Shown here piece by piece: positions 44,842 to 53,944 of a stretch of DNA of 64,000 nucleotides. The translations under genes and the position numbers were made by a program. Position 1 is the stretch's first letter. Every line of letters begins with the position of its first letter. The notes beneath the pieces are model-generated. The model saw only the letters and a program-made list of their open reading frames with translations. It ran no database searches and was not told the origin of the DNA. This stretch comes from DASRDR01 sp044867785 (GTDB taxonomy: Bacteria > Methylomirabilota > Methylomirabilia > Rokubacteriales > DASRDR01). Location of the stretch: positions 9,312-73,311 of the forward strand of contig JBIOVM010000053.1 in assembly GCA_044867785.1 (NCBI GenBank), read 5' to 3'.

Positions 44842-45633
44842 TCAGAGGCTGGTTTCGGCGGTCGTCACCCGCGCGGCCCGGCGGACGCGTTGCTCCCATG
44901 ACACCAGGCGCTCGATCAGCGCCGTCGCCGCGAACAGCCCGACGCCGAGCGCCATCAGCACGACAAGCACCGCGAAGGTCCGCACCATGTCGAGATACTG
45001 CGTGTAGAAGAGGAGGAGGTAGCCGAGCCCCCGGGTCGACGCCACCCACTCCGCGACGATGGCGCCGATCACGCTGACGGTGACGCTGAGCTTCAGCCCG
45101 GCGAAGACGTACGGGACGGCGGTCGGCAGGCGGATGTGCCGGTAGATTTGCGCCTCGCTGGCATAGACCGAGCGCATGAGGTTCACGTGGCCCTCGTCGG
45201 TGCTCTCGATCCCGGCGATGGTGTTGATCAGCACGGGGAAGAAGGCGAGCAGCGCGACGGTCAGGATCTTCGGGTAGATCCCGACCCCGAACCAGATGAT
45301 TAGGAGCGGCGCGATGGCGATCTTCGGCGTCGTCTGCGAGGCGATGATGAGCGGGTAGATCGCGTTCCGGAGGGCCGGGAACTGCGTCATGAGGAGCGCG
45401 GTCGCGATGCCGAGGACCGCCCCGACCAGGAAGCCGCTGACGATCTCGTACGTCGTCACCCACGTGTGCCCCAGCAGACGGTCCCAATCCGCCCAGATCG
45501 ATCCCAGGATCTGGAGCGGCCGCGGCAGGATCAGGGGCGGAATCTGGAAGGCCCGCACGCCGAGCTCCCACACCGTCAGGATCGCGCCCAGCAGCAGCGG
45601 CGCTACTACGGGCCGGCCGCTGCTGAGGGTCAC
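44842..45633 (-). CDS. ABC transporter permease, SsuC/TauC/ThiX family
   Basis: 263-residue permease of the nitrate/sulfonate/taurine class with six helices and the EAA-type loop (AGIESTDEGHVNLMRSVYASEAQIYRHIRLP). The start overlaps the ATPase stop by four bases (GTGA). It works with the ATPase and binding protein encoded upstream on the minus strand. Confidence 0.93.
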   Translation of the reverse strand: MTLSSGRPVVAPLLLGAILTVWELGVRAFQIPPLILPRPLQILGSIWADWDRLLGHTWVTTYEIVSGFLVGAVLGIATALLMTQFPALRNAIYPLIIASQTTPKIAIAPLLIIWFGVGIYPKILTVALLAFFPVLINTIAGIESTDEGHVNLMRSVYASEAQIYRHIRLPTAVPYVFAGLKLSVTVSVIGAIVAEWVASTRGLGYLLLFYTQYLDMVRTFAVLVVLMALGVGLFAATALIERLVSWEQRVRRAARVTTAETSL

Positions 45634-46400
45634 GGCGCTCCCCCGTGCCGCTCGGCCTCCTCGAGCCGCGCGTGGAGCGTGCGGACGAGCTCCCCGGCGC
45701 GCGGGCTGTAGCGCATCTCGCCGGTACGCGGCCGCGGCAGGTCGATCTCGATGATGGCGTGGATCTGCCCCGGGCGCGCGGTGAGCACGACGACCCGGTC
45801 GGACAGGAAGACCGCTTCCGACAGGCTGTGCGTGACGAAGCCCACCGTCTTGCGGCGCTCGCTCCAGATGCGCAGCAGCTCGAGGTTCATCTTTTCGCGG
45901 GTGATCTCGTCCAGGGCGCCGAACGGTTCGTCCATCAGCAGCAGCACCGGATCCAGCGCGAGGGCGCGCGCGATCGCCACCCGCTGGCGCATGCCGCCGG
46001 AGAGCTCGTGGGGCAGCCGGCCGCCGAAGCCGTGGAGGCCGACCAGCTCGAGCAGCTCCTCGGATGCCGCCGGCGGGACCTCCCGTCCGGCGATGCGGCT
46101 CAGGAACCGAACGTTCTCCAGCACGGTCTTCCAGGGCAGGAGCACGCTGTCCTGGAAGAGGAACCCGATCTGCCGGTCGCGTCGGATGGCCGCCGGCGGC
46201 CGGCCGGCGATGCGGATGGTGCCCGAGGTGGGGGCGATCAGGTCGCCGACCGTCTTGAGCAGGGTCGTCTTCCCGCAGCCGCTCGGCCCGATGAGGGAGA
46301 CGAACTCGTTCTCGCTGACGTCGAAGCTGATCCCGCGGAGCGCCTGGATCGGTCCGCGCTCGGACTGGTACACGAGCGCCAGATCGCGGACGGTGATCAT
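45630..46400 (-). CDS. ABC transporter ATPase, SsuB/TauB family
   Basis: 256-residue ATPase. Walker A is in GPSGCGKTTLLKTV, the signature is LSGGMRQRV, Walker B is LLLMDEPFGALDEI, and the switch His is in FVTHSLSEAVFLSDR. The sequence is canonical for nitrate/sulfonate/taurine-type importers. The gene lies 40 bases after the binding-protein stop. Confidence 0.95.
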   Translation of the reverse strand: MITVRDLALVYQSERGPIQALRGISFDVSENEFVSLIGPSGCGKTTLLKTVGDLIAPTSGTIRIAGRPPAAIRRDRQIGFLFQDSVLLPWKTVLENVRFLSRIAGREVPPAASEELLELVGLHGFGGRLPHELSGGMRQRVAIARALALDPVLLLMDEPFGALDEITREKMNLELLRIWSERRKTVGFVTHSLSEAVFLSDRVVVLTARPGQIHAIIEIDLPRPRTGEMRYSPRAGELVRTLHARLEEAERHGGAP

Positions 46401-46440
46401 CCGGGCGGGGGAAAGTGAGGGCGCCGTCGAGCCTCCGGGC

Positions 46441-47490
46441 TCAGCTACCGGGCGGCCGCCCCGTGCCCCACTGCTTGGCGTTCGCGGGGATGAGCTCGTT
46501 CGTGTAGACGCCCTTCGGGTCCAGGCGCGAGCCCATCAGCTTGCCGTCGGAGAGGACGTCGATGAGGTTCTTCCAGCCCGCGTCGGACATGTGCCCGACA
46601 CCTTGCCGCGCGGTGAGCTCGCTCGATATCAGCGAGTTCAGCTGGACGATCCAGTCTCGCCGCACGAACTCCGAGTCGATCTTGACCGAGGGATCCCACG
46701 TGGCCACTAGCTCCACCGCCTTGTCCACGTTGTCGCGCGCCCACAGGAGCCCCGCGATGGTGGCCTTGAGGTAGCGCCGGATCACGTCGGGCTTCTCCTT
46801 CACAAATTTCTCGCTGGCGAACACGGCGTGCCCGTAGAGCGGCTGCTTCTCGGTGGAGAAGGGAATGAACGTCACGTCGTGCCCCTGCATCTGGGCCTGG
46901 ATCATCTGGAAGTTGACGAAACCCGTGCTGGCGTCCGCCTGGCCCGTCAGCATCATCGTCAGCTTGGCCGCCGGCGCCACGTTGAGGAGGGTTACCTCGC
47001 GGTCCGGATCGAGCCCGGCTTCCCGGAGCCGCGCGCGCAGGAGGATCCCCTCGGGGCTGGCCACCGCGGTCGAGACCGTCTTCCCGCGGAGGTCGGCCAG
47101 GGTCCGGATGTTCGTTTTCTTCGTTGCGATGACGCCGGTGGGTGTCGCCTGATAGAGGAGCCAAACGACCTTCAGCGGCGCCCCCTGGCTCATCCCGACC
47201 AGGATCGCGTCCGCGCCTGCTTGGCCGAGCTGGGCCTCGCCGGCGGCTACCGAGGTGACGGCCGGCACCGATCCGGGCAGGGCGAGCAGCTCGACGTCGA
47301 GACCCTCGGCCGCGTAGAAGCCCATCTTCTTCGCGGCGTAGTGGTGGACGAACCCGGCGTTCGGCGCGTTCCAGTTGAGGGCGACCTTGAGCTTTTCCTG
47401 ACCGTGCGCCGCCGGCGTCATGGCGAGCGCGAGCATGGCGGCCGCGACGGCTCCAGCGATCCTCGTGGAACCCAGGCTCCTGAGATGCAT
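46441..47490 (-). CDS. NMT1/THI5-like substrate-binding protein
   Basis: 349 aa from the ATG at 47490, which follows AGGAGG by 5 bases. A Sec signal peptide covers about 1-30 (hydrophobic AAAMLALAM, then AAHGQ). The mature protein begins KLKVALNWNAPNAGFVHHYAAKKMGFYAAEGLDVEL. This pattern is typical of the family that binds pyrimidine precursors of thiamin, riboflavin or aliphatic sulfonates (ThiY, RibY, SsuA). The N-W-x-x-N-x-G-F start favours the ThiY/RibY side, with low certainty. Confidence 0.92.
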   Translation of the reverse strand: MHLRSLGSTRIAGAVAAAMLALAMTPAAHGQEKLKVALNWNAPNAGFVHHYAAKKMGFYAAEGLDVELLALPGSVPAVTSVAAGEAQLGQAGADAILVGMSQGAPLKVVWLLYQATPTGVIATKKTNIRTLADLRGKTVSTAVASPEGILLRARLREAGLDPDREVTLLNVAPAAKLTMMLTGQADASTGFVNFQMIQAQMQGHDVTFIPFSTEKQPLYGHAVFASEKFVKEKPDVIRRYLKATIAGLLWARDNVDKAVELVATWDPSVKIDSEFVRRDWIVQLNSLISSELTARQGVGHMSDAGWKNLIDVLSDGKLMGSRLDPKGVYTNELIPANAKQWGTGRPPGS

Positions 47491-47827
47491 CGGTGCCTCC
47501 TGACGTAGCCGCGAAGTGAAGGACGGACGGGCGGAGGCTACACCGCGCTCCGCGCCAGTGTCAAGGCTCGCCCGGTCTCTTCTTGCTCGCCCGGTCTCCG
47601 AACCGCCGCGCTGACCGTGCGACCGATGACGCTCGGGCGCCATGGATCGATTCGTCCTGCCGGACCGTCGCGGCGACCGGTGTCCGAGACTCGTCAGAAA
47701 GATGGGTGACATCCGAAATGGACGAGCGCGGACCCTTGACACCTCGCGGACGCCGTGGTCTGGTCGGCTGCGGGACTCAATTCATGCCGACGACTCGCCG
47801 CGCCGTACGCTCGCGGACCCACGCCGG
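47491..47827. other. divergent intergenic region
   Basis: About 340 bases between the NMT1-like binding-protein gene and the LLM gene. Besides a candidate promoter for the minus-strand operon I see no gene. The LLM frame stays open upstream to 47642, but that part does not resemble the family. Confidence 0.5.
47535..47564 (-). promoter_or_regulatory. probable promoter of the NMT1-like transporter operon
   Basis: On the minus strand, TTGACA (complement of 47559-47564) and TAGCCT (complement of 47535-47540) are 18 bases apart, 45 bases before the binding-protein start. Confidence 0.45.
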
Positions 47828-48829
47828 GTGATCGGTCCGCTCACGGTCGGCATCCGTCTGCCCAATTCGGGCCCGCTGGCATCGGCCTCGGCGATCCTGG
47901 AGACGGCGCGCCTGTCCGAGTCGCTCGGCTTCGACTCCGTCTGGGTACACGATCACCTTGCGTGGCCGAGCCACCGGCGGACGCACTTCGCGGCCGGCTC
48001 GATCGAGGCCGTCCACGATCAGCCTCCGAACTTCTTCGAGAGCCTCTCGGTCCTGGCCGTCCTGGCCGGGGCCACCCGGCGCGTCCGGCTCGGCACCTCC
48101 GGGCTGGTGCTCCCGTGGCGGGACCCGCGGGTGCTAGCCAAGCAGCTCGCGACGATTCACGAGATGTCGGGAGGCCGGCTCGTGGCCGGGGTGGCGATCG
48201 GCCGGTTCGAGGACGAGTTCGAGGCGCAGCAGGTCCCGTATCGACAGCGGGGTCGCATCACCGACGAGCACCTGGCCTGTTTGGCCGAGATCCTGGGACC
48301 CTCTCCGGAGACAACGTTCCAGGGCGCGCGCGTGCAGGTGACCGGCGCCGAGTACTTCCCCAAGCCCCGCGATTTTCCGATCTGGATCTGCGGGATGAGC
48401 CCCCAGGCGCACCAGCGAATCGTGCGTTTCGGGCGCGGCTGGCTTCCCGGGCCCCTCACACCGGGAGAGTACGGTGCCGCCGCGCGCGAGCTGACCGGCC
48501 GGCTGGCCGAGGCGGGCCGCGCGCCCGGCGAGATCACGTGGGCGCTCGAGATCTTCACGACCCTGGCTTCCACCGACGCCGAGGCGCAGGCCATCGCCCG
48601 CCGGAGCCTGGAACACCAGTGGGGAGATGCCGACACCGGCGTCGCCCGGACCCTGGTTGGGAGCCCGGCCACGATCGCGAGCCGCATGCAAGAGTACGCG
48701 GCCGCCGGGGTCACGCACTTCGAGGTCAAGTTCATCTGCCACGACCTCGAGATGATGCACGGGATGATCCGCGCCTACGCGGAGGGCGTCGTCCCTCGGC
48801 TGGCCGGGCGCCCGGTTCGTCACGCATAG
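47828..48829 (+). CDS. LLM-class flavin-dependent oxidoreductase
   Basis: 333 residues from a GTG at 47828; the frame continues upstream without family-like sequence, and no strong ribosome site marks the start. Features: VGIRLPNSGPLASASAILETARLSESLGFDSVWVHDH, TRRVRLGTSGLVLPWRDP and MSGGRLVAGVAIG. It ends with the usual GSPATIASRMQEYAAAGVTHFE segment. FMN- or F420-dependent oxidoreductase of unknown substrate. The cupin gene follows after 9 bases. Confidence 0.88.
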   Translation: MIGPLTVGIRLPNSGPLASASAILETARLSESLGFDSVWVHDHLAWPSHRRTHFAAGSIEAVHDQPPNFFESLSVLAVLAGATRRVRLGTSGLVLPWRDPRVLAKQLATIHEMSGGRLVAGVAIGRFEDEFEAQQVPYRQRGRITDEHLACLAEILGPSPETTFQGARVQVTGAEYFPKPRDFPIWICGMSPQAHQRIVRFGRGWLPGPLTPGEYGAAARELTGRLAEAGRAPGEITWALEIFTTLASTDAEAQAIARRSLEHQWGDADTGVARTLVGSPATIASRMQEYAAAGVTHFEVKFICHDLEMMHGMIRAYAEGVVPRLAGRPVRHA

Positions 48830-48838
48830 GAGAAGCCG

Positions 48839-49204
48839 ATGGTCATCGTGAAGAACATCGCCGAGCTTCCGCGCCATCCGATGGGCGAGCGGGGCGAGCA
48901 GATCTCCCTCGTGAATGAGGCGATTGGGGCCCGACACGTCGACGTGCACATCAACATCCTCCGGCCCGCCGGCCCGGACGGGCGCTACCATTACCATCCG
49001 GACAGCGAGAACATCTACATCGTGCTGGAGGGTACGGGCCGGCTCATGGCCGAGGGGCAGGAGCACATCCTCAAGAAGGACGACGTGGTCTTCATCCCGG
49101 CCGGCGCCCGGCATTCGCTGTCGGCACGGGGCGATCGGAACTTCGCGATCTTGGAGATCTACGCGCCCGTTCCCGTCAGGTTCGTGCCGGTCGACGCCGG
49201 CTGA
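48839..49204 (+). CDS. single-domain cupin protein
   Basis: 121-residue cupin. Motif 1 reads GRYHYHPDSENIYIVLEGTGRL, with two His and a Glu able to bind a metal. Motif 2 is VVFIPAGARHSL with the further His. GGAG lies 6 bases before the ATG. It is in an operon with an LLM enzyme and could be a small dioxygenase, isomerase or binding protein. Role unknown. Confidence 0.88.
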   Translation: MVIVKNIAELPRHPMGERGEQISLVNEAIGARHVDVHINILRPAGPDGRYHYHPDSENIYIVLEGTGRLMAEGQEHILKKDDVVFIPAGARHSLSARGDRNFAILEIYAPVPVRFVPVDAG

Positions 49205-49332
49205 GCGGAGGACGGCACGCAGGCCGCTCGGCGACCGCCGGGACGCGTCTCCTCCCCCCTGGGACGCCGCGACACGCTGCGTTTGCCAGTGGTCCGAACC
49301 GCGGGTTAGCCTGCCTTCAAGTACCCCGGGCG

Positions 49333-50202
49333 CTAGACCTCGCGCCCCGCGCCCCGGAGCCGTGGGTCCCACGCATCGCGGACGTCGTCGGCCAGGAGAT
49401 TGAGCCCCAGTACGGCGACGACGATGGCGAGCCCCGGGAAGATGACGAGGTGGGGGTAGCGGCGCATGTACGGCTGGGCGACGCTCAGCATGGTGCCCCA
49501 GTCGGGGGTCTCGGCGGCCACGCCGATGCCGAGGAAGCTGAGCGCGGCGCCCGTCAGGATGCCGGTTCCCGTGCGCAGGGTCGCGAGGGCCAGGACGGGC
49601 GCCAGAAGGTTTGGCGCCACGTGTCGCCCCAGGATTCGCGGGTCCGGCACGCCCATGGCTCGGGCCGCCTCGACGTAGGCTCGTTCCCGGACCGAGAGCG
49701 CGAGGTTCCGGGCGAGGCGACCGAACGCGGGCGCGGCGCGGATGCCGATGGCCAGGATCAGGTTGCCGAGGCCGGGCCCCAGTACGGCGACGACCGACGC
49801 GGCCAGGATGAAGCCGGGAAACGCCAGGAGCACGTCGCAGCCGCGCATGATGAGCGTGTCGAGCCACCCGCCGCGGTAGCCGGCCAGAAGGCCGAGCGTC
49901 GCGCCGGTAGCGATCCCGAACGCCACGGAGCCGAGGCCGGTGGCGAGGGACACCCGCCCGCCGAAGATCAGCCGAGACAACATGTCCCGCCCGAGCTGGT
50001 CCGTCCCGAGCCAGTGCTCCGCTCCGGGCGGTTCGAGGGCGACCGCCAGATCCTGGGCGAGTGGATCGTAGGGCGCCACCGACGGCGCGAACGCCGCCGA
50101 CGCGACCGTGATGACGGTGATGCCGAAACCTACCAGCCCGAGCCACCGCCGGCGCAGCCACGCCCCGCGGCCGCTCCGGCCCCACCTCCGCCAGAGGGTC
50201 AC
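49333..50202 (-). CDS. dipeptide-type ABC permease, DppC family
   Basis: 289 aa from a GTG at 50202 that overlaps the upstream permease stop (GTGA); the open frame upstream would lie inside that gene. Typical features: HWLGTDQLGRDMLSRLIFGGR, an EAA loop (YVEAARAMGVPDPRILGRHVAPN) and six helices. Partner of the DppB-type protein. No ATPase gene follows, so a shared one must be used. Confidence 0.92.
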   Translation of the reverse strand: MTLWRRWGRSGRGAWLRRRWLGLVGFGITVITVASAAFAPSVAPYDPLAQDLAVALEPPGAEHWLGTDQLGRDMLSRLIFGGRVSLATGLGSVAFGIATGATLGLLAGYRGGWLDTLIMRGCDVLLAFPGFILAASVVAVLGPGLGNLILAIGIRAAPAFGRLARNLALSVRERAYVEAARAMGVPDPRILGRHVAPNLLAPVLALATLRTGTGILTGAALSFLGIGVAAETPDWGTMLSVAQPYMRRYPHLVIFPGLAIVVAVLGLNLLADDVRDAWDPRLRGAGREV

Positions 50203-51119
50203 TCGTGCCGGATCCGCGGGTCGAGGACCCCGCACAGGAGGTCGATCAGGAGGTTCACGACGGCCAGCATGAAGGCGAAGAGCAGGACGAGCGACTGCAC
50301 GACCGGGTAGTCGCGCATGCGTATGGCGTCGATCAATAGCTTGCCCGACCCGGGCCAGGCGAAGACGCTCTCCACCACCACGAGCCCGCCCAGGAGCGCG
50401 CCGAACTCCAGCCCCAGGATTGTGACCGCCGGAATCAGGGCGTTGAGCAGGGCGTGCCGGTAGACCACTGCCGGGCGGGCCAGGCCCTTGGCCCACGCGG
50501 TCCGGACGTAATCCTCCTCCAGGATCTCGATGATGCTGGTCCGGACGAGGCGCGCGACGAGGGCGATGCCCACGAGCGACGCCGTGACCGCGGGCAACAC
50601 CACGTGGGCGAGCGTGCCCCGGCCGGCGGACGGCAGGAGCCGCAGCTGGAGGGAGAAGGTCAGCATCAGCAGGATGCCGATCCAGAACCCCGGAGACGAG
50701 ACGCCGACCAGCGAGACGACCCGGACCAGGTGATCCAGCCAGCGGCCACGACGGATGCCCGCCGCCACGCCGAGCAAGACGCCGAGGACCGTGAAGATCA
50801 GGCCGGCGGCGACGGCCAGCTGGAGTGTCGCCGGCAGCCGCGCGGCGATCTCCTCGCCGACCGGCCGGTGGGTCCGGAGAGATGTGCCGAGGTCACCTCG
50901 AAGCAGATGGCCGAGGTAGGTCGTGTACTGGATGAGCAACGGGCGGTCGAGCCCCAGGCGCTCGCGGATCGAGGCGACCAGCTCCGGCGTCGCGTTCTCG
51001 CCGGCGATCAGGAGGGCGGGATCGCCGGGAATGAGTCGGACCATGAGGAAGATGAGGAAGCTGACGGCGAGCAGCGTCGGGACGAGCTGGACGACCCGGC
51101 GCCCGACGTATCGTCCCAT
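50199..51119 (-). CDS. dipeptide-type ABC permease, DppB family
   Basis: 306 aa. The start MGRYVGRRVVQLVPTLLAVSFLIF is helix 1, then RLIPGDPA, IRERLGLDRPL, six helices, an EAA loop (EDYVRTAWAKGL) and the C-terminus VLDPRIRHE. Expressed with the binding protein and alcohol dehydrogenase encoded upstream. Confidence 0.93.
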   Translation of the reverse strand: MGRYVGRRVVQLVPTLLAVSFLIFLMVRLIPGDPALLIAGENATPELVASIRERLGLDRPLLIQYTTYLGHLLRGDLGTSLRTHRPVGEEIAARLPATLQLAVAAGLIFTVLGVLLGVAAGIRRGRWLDHLVRVVSLVGVSSPGFWIGILLMLTFSLQLRLLPSAGRGTLAHVVLPAVTASLVGIALVARLVRTSIIEILEEDYVRTAWAKGLARPAVVYRHALLNALIPAVTILGLEFGALLGGLVVVESVFAWPGSGKLLIDAIRMRDYPVVQSLVLLFAFMLAVVNLLIDLLCGVLDPRIRHE

Positions 51120-51198
51120 GCCCGTGGACCGCCGCGCCGCTCAGCAGCGAGGGAACGGTCCGGGGGCGGTGCGCGTCACGCGTCGCGGGCGGCGACGC

Positions 51199-52314
51199 TC
51201 AGAGCGCACTCCGGAGCACCTCCACGACGTCTTCGCGGCTGGAGACAGGACGCGGGTTCGTGACGAAGCACGGGTCGTGGTAGGCGGCCTCCGCGAGGTC
51301 CGCCAGCCCGTCCTCGGTGACCCCGAGCGCGCGCAGTCCAGTCGGGATGCCGAGGTCGACGAGTAGCGCGGTGATCCGCTCGATGCCGTGGCGGCCGGCC
51401 GCCGCCTCGTCCCCGTTGCGGGGCACGCCCAAGGCCTCCGCGATCGCCGCCTGCGCCCGGACGACCGCCGGGTGGTTGAAGCGCATCACGGGAGCGATCA
51501 GGATGGCGTGCACCGTCGCGTGCGGAGCCTTGTACTTCCCGCCCACCGCGTGGGCCAGAGCATGCTCGAGCCCGACGGACACGCCCCAGATGCCCATCGA
51601 GGCCAGGGCAGCCCCGGCCTGGGCCCGGCCCCGTGCCTCCAGGTCGTCGGGGTCACGCTGCACCGCGCGGAGGCTCTCCGACAGCAGGCGGATGGCGTGG
51701 AGCATCATCGCCTCCCCGACCGCGCTCCCGTCGACCGACTGGATGCCCTCCACGCAGTGCGCCACCGCGTTGAGCCCCGACGGGAGGAAGAGCGAGCACG
51801 GCGTGACGGCGGCCGCCTCGGGATCGAGCAGCACTACCTCGCAGAACAGGTCGGGCCCGTAGATGCGCTTCTTGGGTCCGTGGGTGATGCCGGCGGCGTA
51901 TGTGAACTCGGCGCCGGAGAGCGTCGTGGGAATGGCCACGTGCGGCAGCCGCCGCCCGGTCTCTTCCCGGACCAGGTGCACGATTCCCTTGGCCGTGTCA
52001 ACGGCGCTGCCGCCGCCGACGCTCACCACGACGTCGGCCGCGACTCGGCTGCTCGCGTCGCGGGCCTGTTCCACCACGTCGATCGGTGAGTGAGGCCGGA
52101 CGCCGTCGAACACTCCGGATAGCCGTCGTCCGAGATGGTCGCCGACCCGGTCGGCCAGCCCGGTCCGCCGGACGCTCGGACTCGTCACCAGGAATGCGCG
52201 CGTGCCGCCCACCGCCTCCACGAGCTCGCCGGCCTGGGCCAGCCGGCCGGCCCCGTAGACGAGCCGTGTCAAAGGGTGCGGCCGGTGATCGAACCCCGAC
52301 TTGGTCCAGAACAC
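51199..52314 (-). CDS. iron-containing alcohol dehydrogenase, maleylacetate-reductase-like
   Basis: 371 aa from a GTG start. The NAD-binding motif GGGSAVDTAKGI and PTTLSGAEFT place it near maleylacetate reductases in the group III dehydrogenase family. The metal-binding area includes a Leu-Asn-Ala-Val-Ala-His segment and GLEHALAHAVGGKYKAPHATVHA with several His. It lies between the binding protein (10 bases) and the permease pair of a dipeptide-type importer. That order is unusual and suggests it acts on the imported compound or a product, perhaps reducing an unsaturated keto acid or an aldehyde. Confidence 0.88.
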   Translation of the reverse strand: MFWTKSGFDHRPHPLTRLVYGAGRLAQAGELVEAVGGTRAFLVTSPSVRRTGLADRVGDHLGRRLSGVFDGVRPHSPIDVVEQARDASSRVAADVVVSVGGGSAVDTAKGIVHLVREETGRRLPHVAIPTTLSGAEFTYAAGITHGPKKRIYGPDLFCEVVLLDPEAAAVTPCSLFLPSGLNAVAHCVEGIQSVDGSAVGEAMMLHAIRLLSESLRAVQRDPDDLEARGRAQAGAALASMGIWGVSVGLEHALAHAVGGKYKAPHATVHAILIAPVMRFNHPAVVRAQAAIAEALGVPRNGDEAAAGRHGIERITALLVDLGIPTGLRALGVTEDGLADLAEAAYHDPCFVTNPRPVSSREDVVEVLRSAL

Positions 52315-52324
52315 CGTGCTGGCC

Positions 52325-53878
52325 TCAGTTGCCCTTGGCTCGCGCGTTCACGAACACGTGCGCCTGGCTGTTGAGGTAGATCTCGATGCCTTCGATCGGG
52401 GCCCGCGCGACGGCGAACCCGGTCACCCGGTGGAGGATGAGCCACGGGTAGTCGTTCCACACGGTGCGCTGGATGTCCGCGTAGACGCGGGCGCGCTCCC
52501 GAGTGTCGAAGGTCCGCGCGCCCACGCCGATCAGCTCGTCCACCCGTGGGTTCTTGTAGCCCGAGAAGTTCCAGGGCTTCCCGGCGTTCGCGCCCCAGAG
52601 CTGACGGCGGAGATAGTGATCGGGGTCGCCGGTGGAGCCCGCCCAGCCCACCATGCCCAGATGGTGCTCCCGGGTGCCGAGCGTCTTCGTGTACGCGCCC
52701 ATGTCCTTGATGATCTCGAGATCCACCTTCACTCCGGCGTTGCGCAGGAAGCCCGCGACCGCTTCGGCCGTCTGGCGATCGAACTCCCACACGCCCTCGG
52801 GCGCGACCATCCGGAGGGTCTGGCCGGCGACGCCGGCCTGGCGCAGCAGCTCGCGCGCCTCGTCCACCTTGTACTCAAGCTTCCCGACCGGCGTGCTGTA
52901 GGAGATGATCCGCTCCATGACGCTCTCCGCCGGAGCGGCGGCGCCGAGGGCCACGCGCTTCATGATCGCCTGACGATCGACGGCGAGGTTGAGCGCCCGC
53001 CGCACCCGGACGTCGTTCGTCGGCGCCTTGTCGAGGTTGAAGTACATGTAGAGGAGCCGGGTGCCTTCGAGCCTCAGGACTTGAAGCTGCGGATTCCGCT
53101 CGGCGAGGTCTGCCTGGGTCGCCGGCATGCGGATCGCGACGTCCGCCTCACCCCGCTCGAGCATCACCAGCCGGGTCTGGGCGTCGGGCACGATCCGGAA
53201 CACGATCGTGTCGTAGTACGGCCGCGGGCCCACGTACCGATCGAAGCGCTTCAGGACGATCCGGTCGCCGGAGACCCACTCGGCCAGCTCGTACGCTCCG
53301 GCGCTGACCGGCTTGCGGCCGAACTCCTTCCCGCGAGCTTGGTCGGCGGTCGGGCTGATCATGCCGGTGTTCACGTGGGCCAGGTTGTTCCGCAGCGACG
53401 CGAAGGGCTCCTTGGTCTGGAGCTCGATGGTGTAGTCGTCGACGACCCGGACGTTCGTGATGGGCGCGAACAGCACGGCCATGGGCGCCGCTCGCTTCGG
53501 GTCTTTCATCCGCTCGATGGAGTACTTCACCGCGGCGGCGTTGAAGGGGGTGCCGTCGTGGAAGACGACGTTCTTACGCAGCTCGAGCGTCCACGTCCGG
53601 CCCTCGTCGGTCACCTTGTCGGCGACGACAAGGTCAGGGTGGGGGGCCATGTCTGGCGTGAAGCGGTAGAGGTTCCGGTAGAGGTGGTAGTTCAGATCCT
53701 GCTGGACGTCGAGCGACTCGACCGGGTCCAGGTGCGGAGGCTCGAACGGGATGGTGACCGTGAGCGTCCGGGACCCTGACTGTCCGAGTGCCGATCCGGC
53801 GGCCAGGCCCAGCAGGCTCAGGGCCGCGAGGACGATGGCAAAACGTCGGGCAACGAGGAGCGAGCGCATCGTGGTCAT
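52325..53878 (-). CDS. dipeptide-type ABC transporter substrate-binding protein (SBP_bac_5)
   Basis: 517 aa from the ATG at 53878, behind a GGGGG tract. A Sec signal peptide covers about residues 1-33 (RSLLVARR, hydrophobic core, ALGQ). The mature part shows PPHLDPVESLDVQQ, WTLELRKNVVFHDGTPF and AVKYSIERMKDPK. It is distant from the other two binding proteins of this class in the window. It heads the operon with the iron-type alcohol dehydrogenase and two permeases. Confidence 0.94.
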   Translation of the reverse strand: MTTMRSLLVARRFAIVLAALSLLGLAAGSALGQSGSRTLTVTIPFEPPHLDPVESLDVQQDLNYHLYRNLYRFTPDMAPHPDLVVADKVTDEGRTWTLELRKNVVFHDGTPFNAAAVKYSIERMKDPKRAAPMAVLFAPITNVRVVDDYTIELQTKEPFASLRNNLAHVNTGMISPTADQARGKEFGRKPVSAGAYELAEWVSGDRIVLKRFDRYVGPRPYYDTIVFRIVPDAQTRLVMLERGEADVAIRMPATQADLAERNPQLQVLRLEGTRLLYMYFNLDKAPTNDVRVRRALNLAVDRQAIMKRVALGAAAPAESVMERIISYSTPVGKLEYKVDEARELLRQAGVAGQTLRMVAPEGVWEFDRQTAEAVAGFLRNAGVKVDLEIIKDMGAYTKTLGTREHHLGMVGWAGSTGDPDHYLRRQLWGANAGKPWNFSGYKNPRVDELIGVGARTFDTRERARVYADIQRTVWNDYPWLILHRVTGFAVARAPIEGIEIYLNSQAHVFVNARAKGN

Positions 53879-53915
53879 GGTTTCCCCCAAGCGTGACGGT
53901 GCGGCGGCGAGGGTC

Positions 53916-53944
53916 ATTGCATCGCAGGAGGGCGAGGCTGTCAA
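53916..53944 (-). promoter_or_regulatory. probable sigma-70-type promoter of the SBP-dehydrogenase-permease operon
   Basis: TTGACA (complement of 53939-53944), 17-base spacer, TGCAAT (complement of 53916-53921). The leader would be about 30 bases. Confidence 0.6.
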
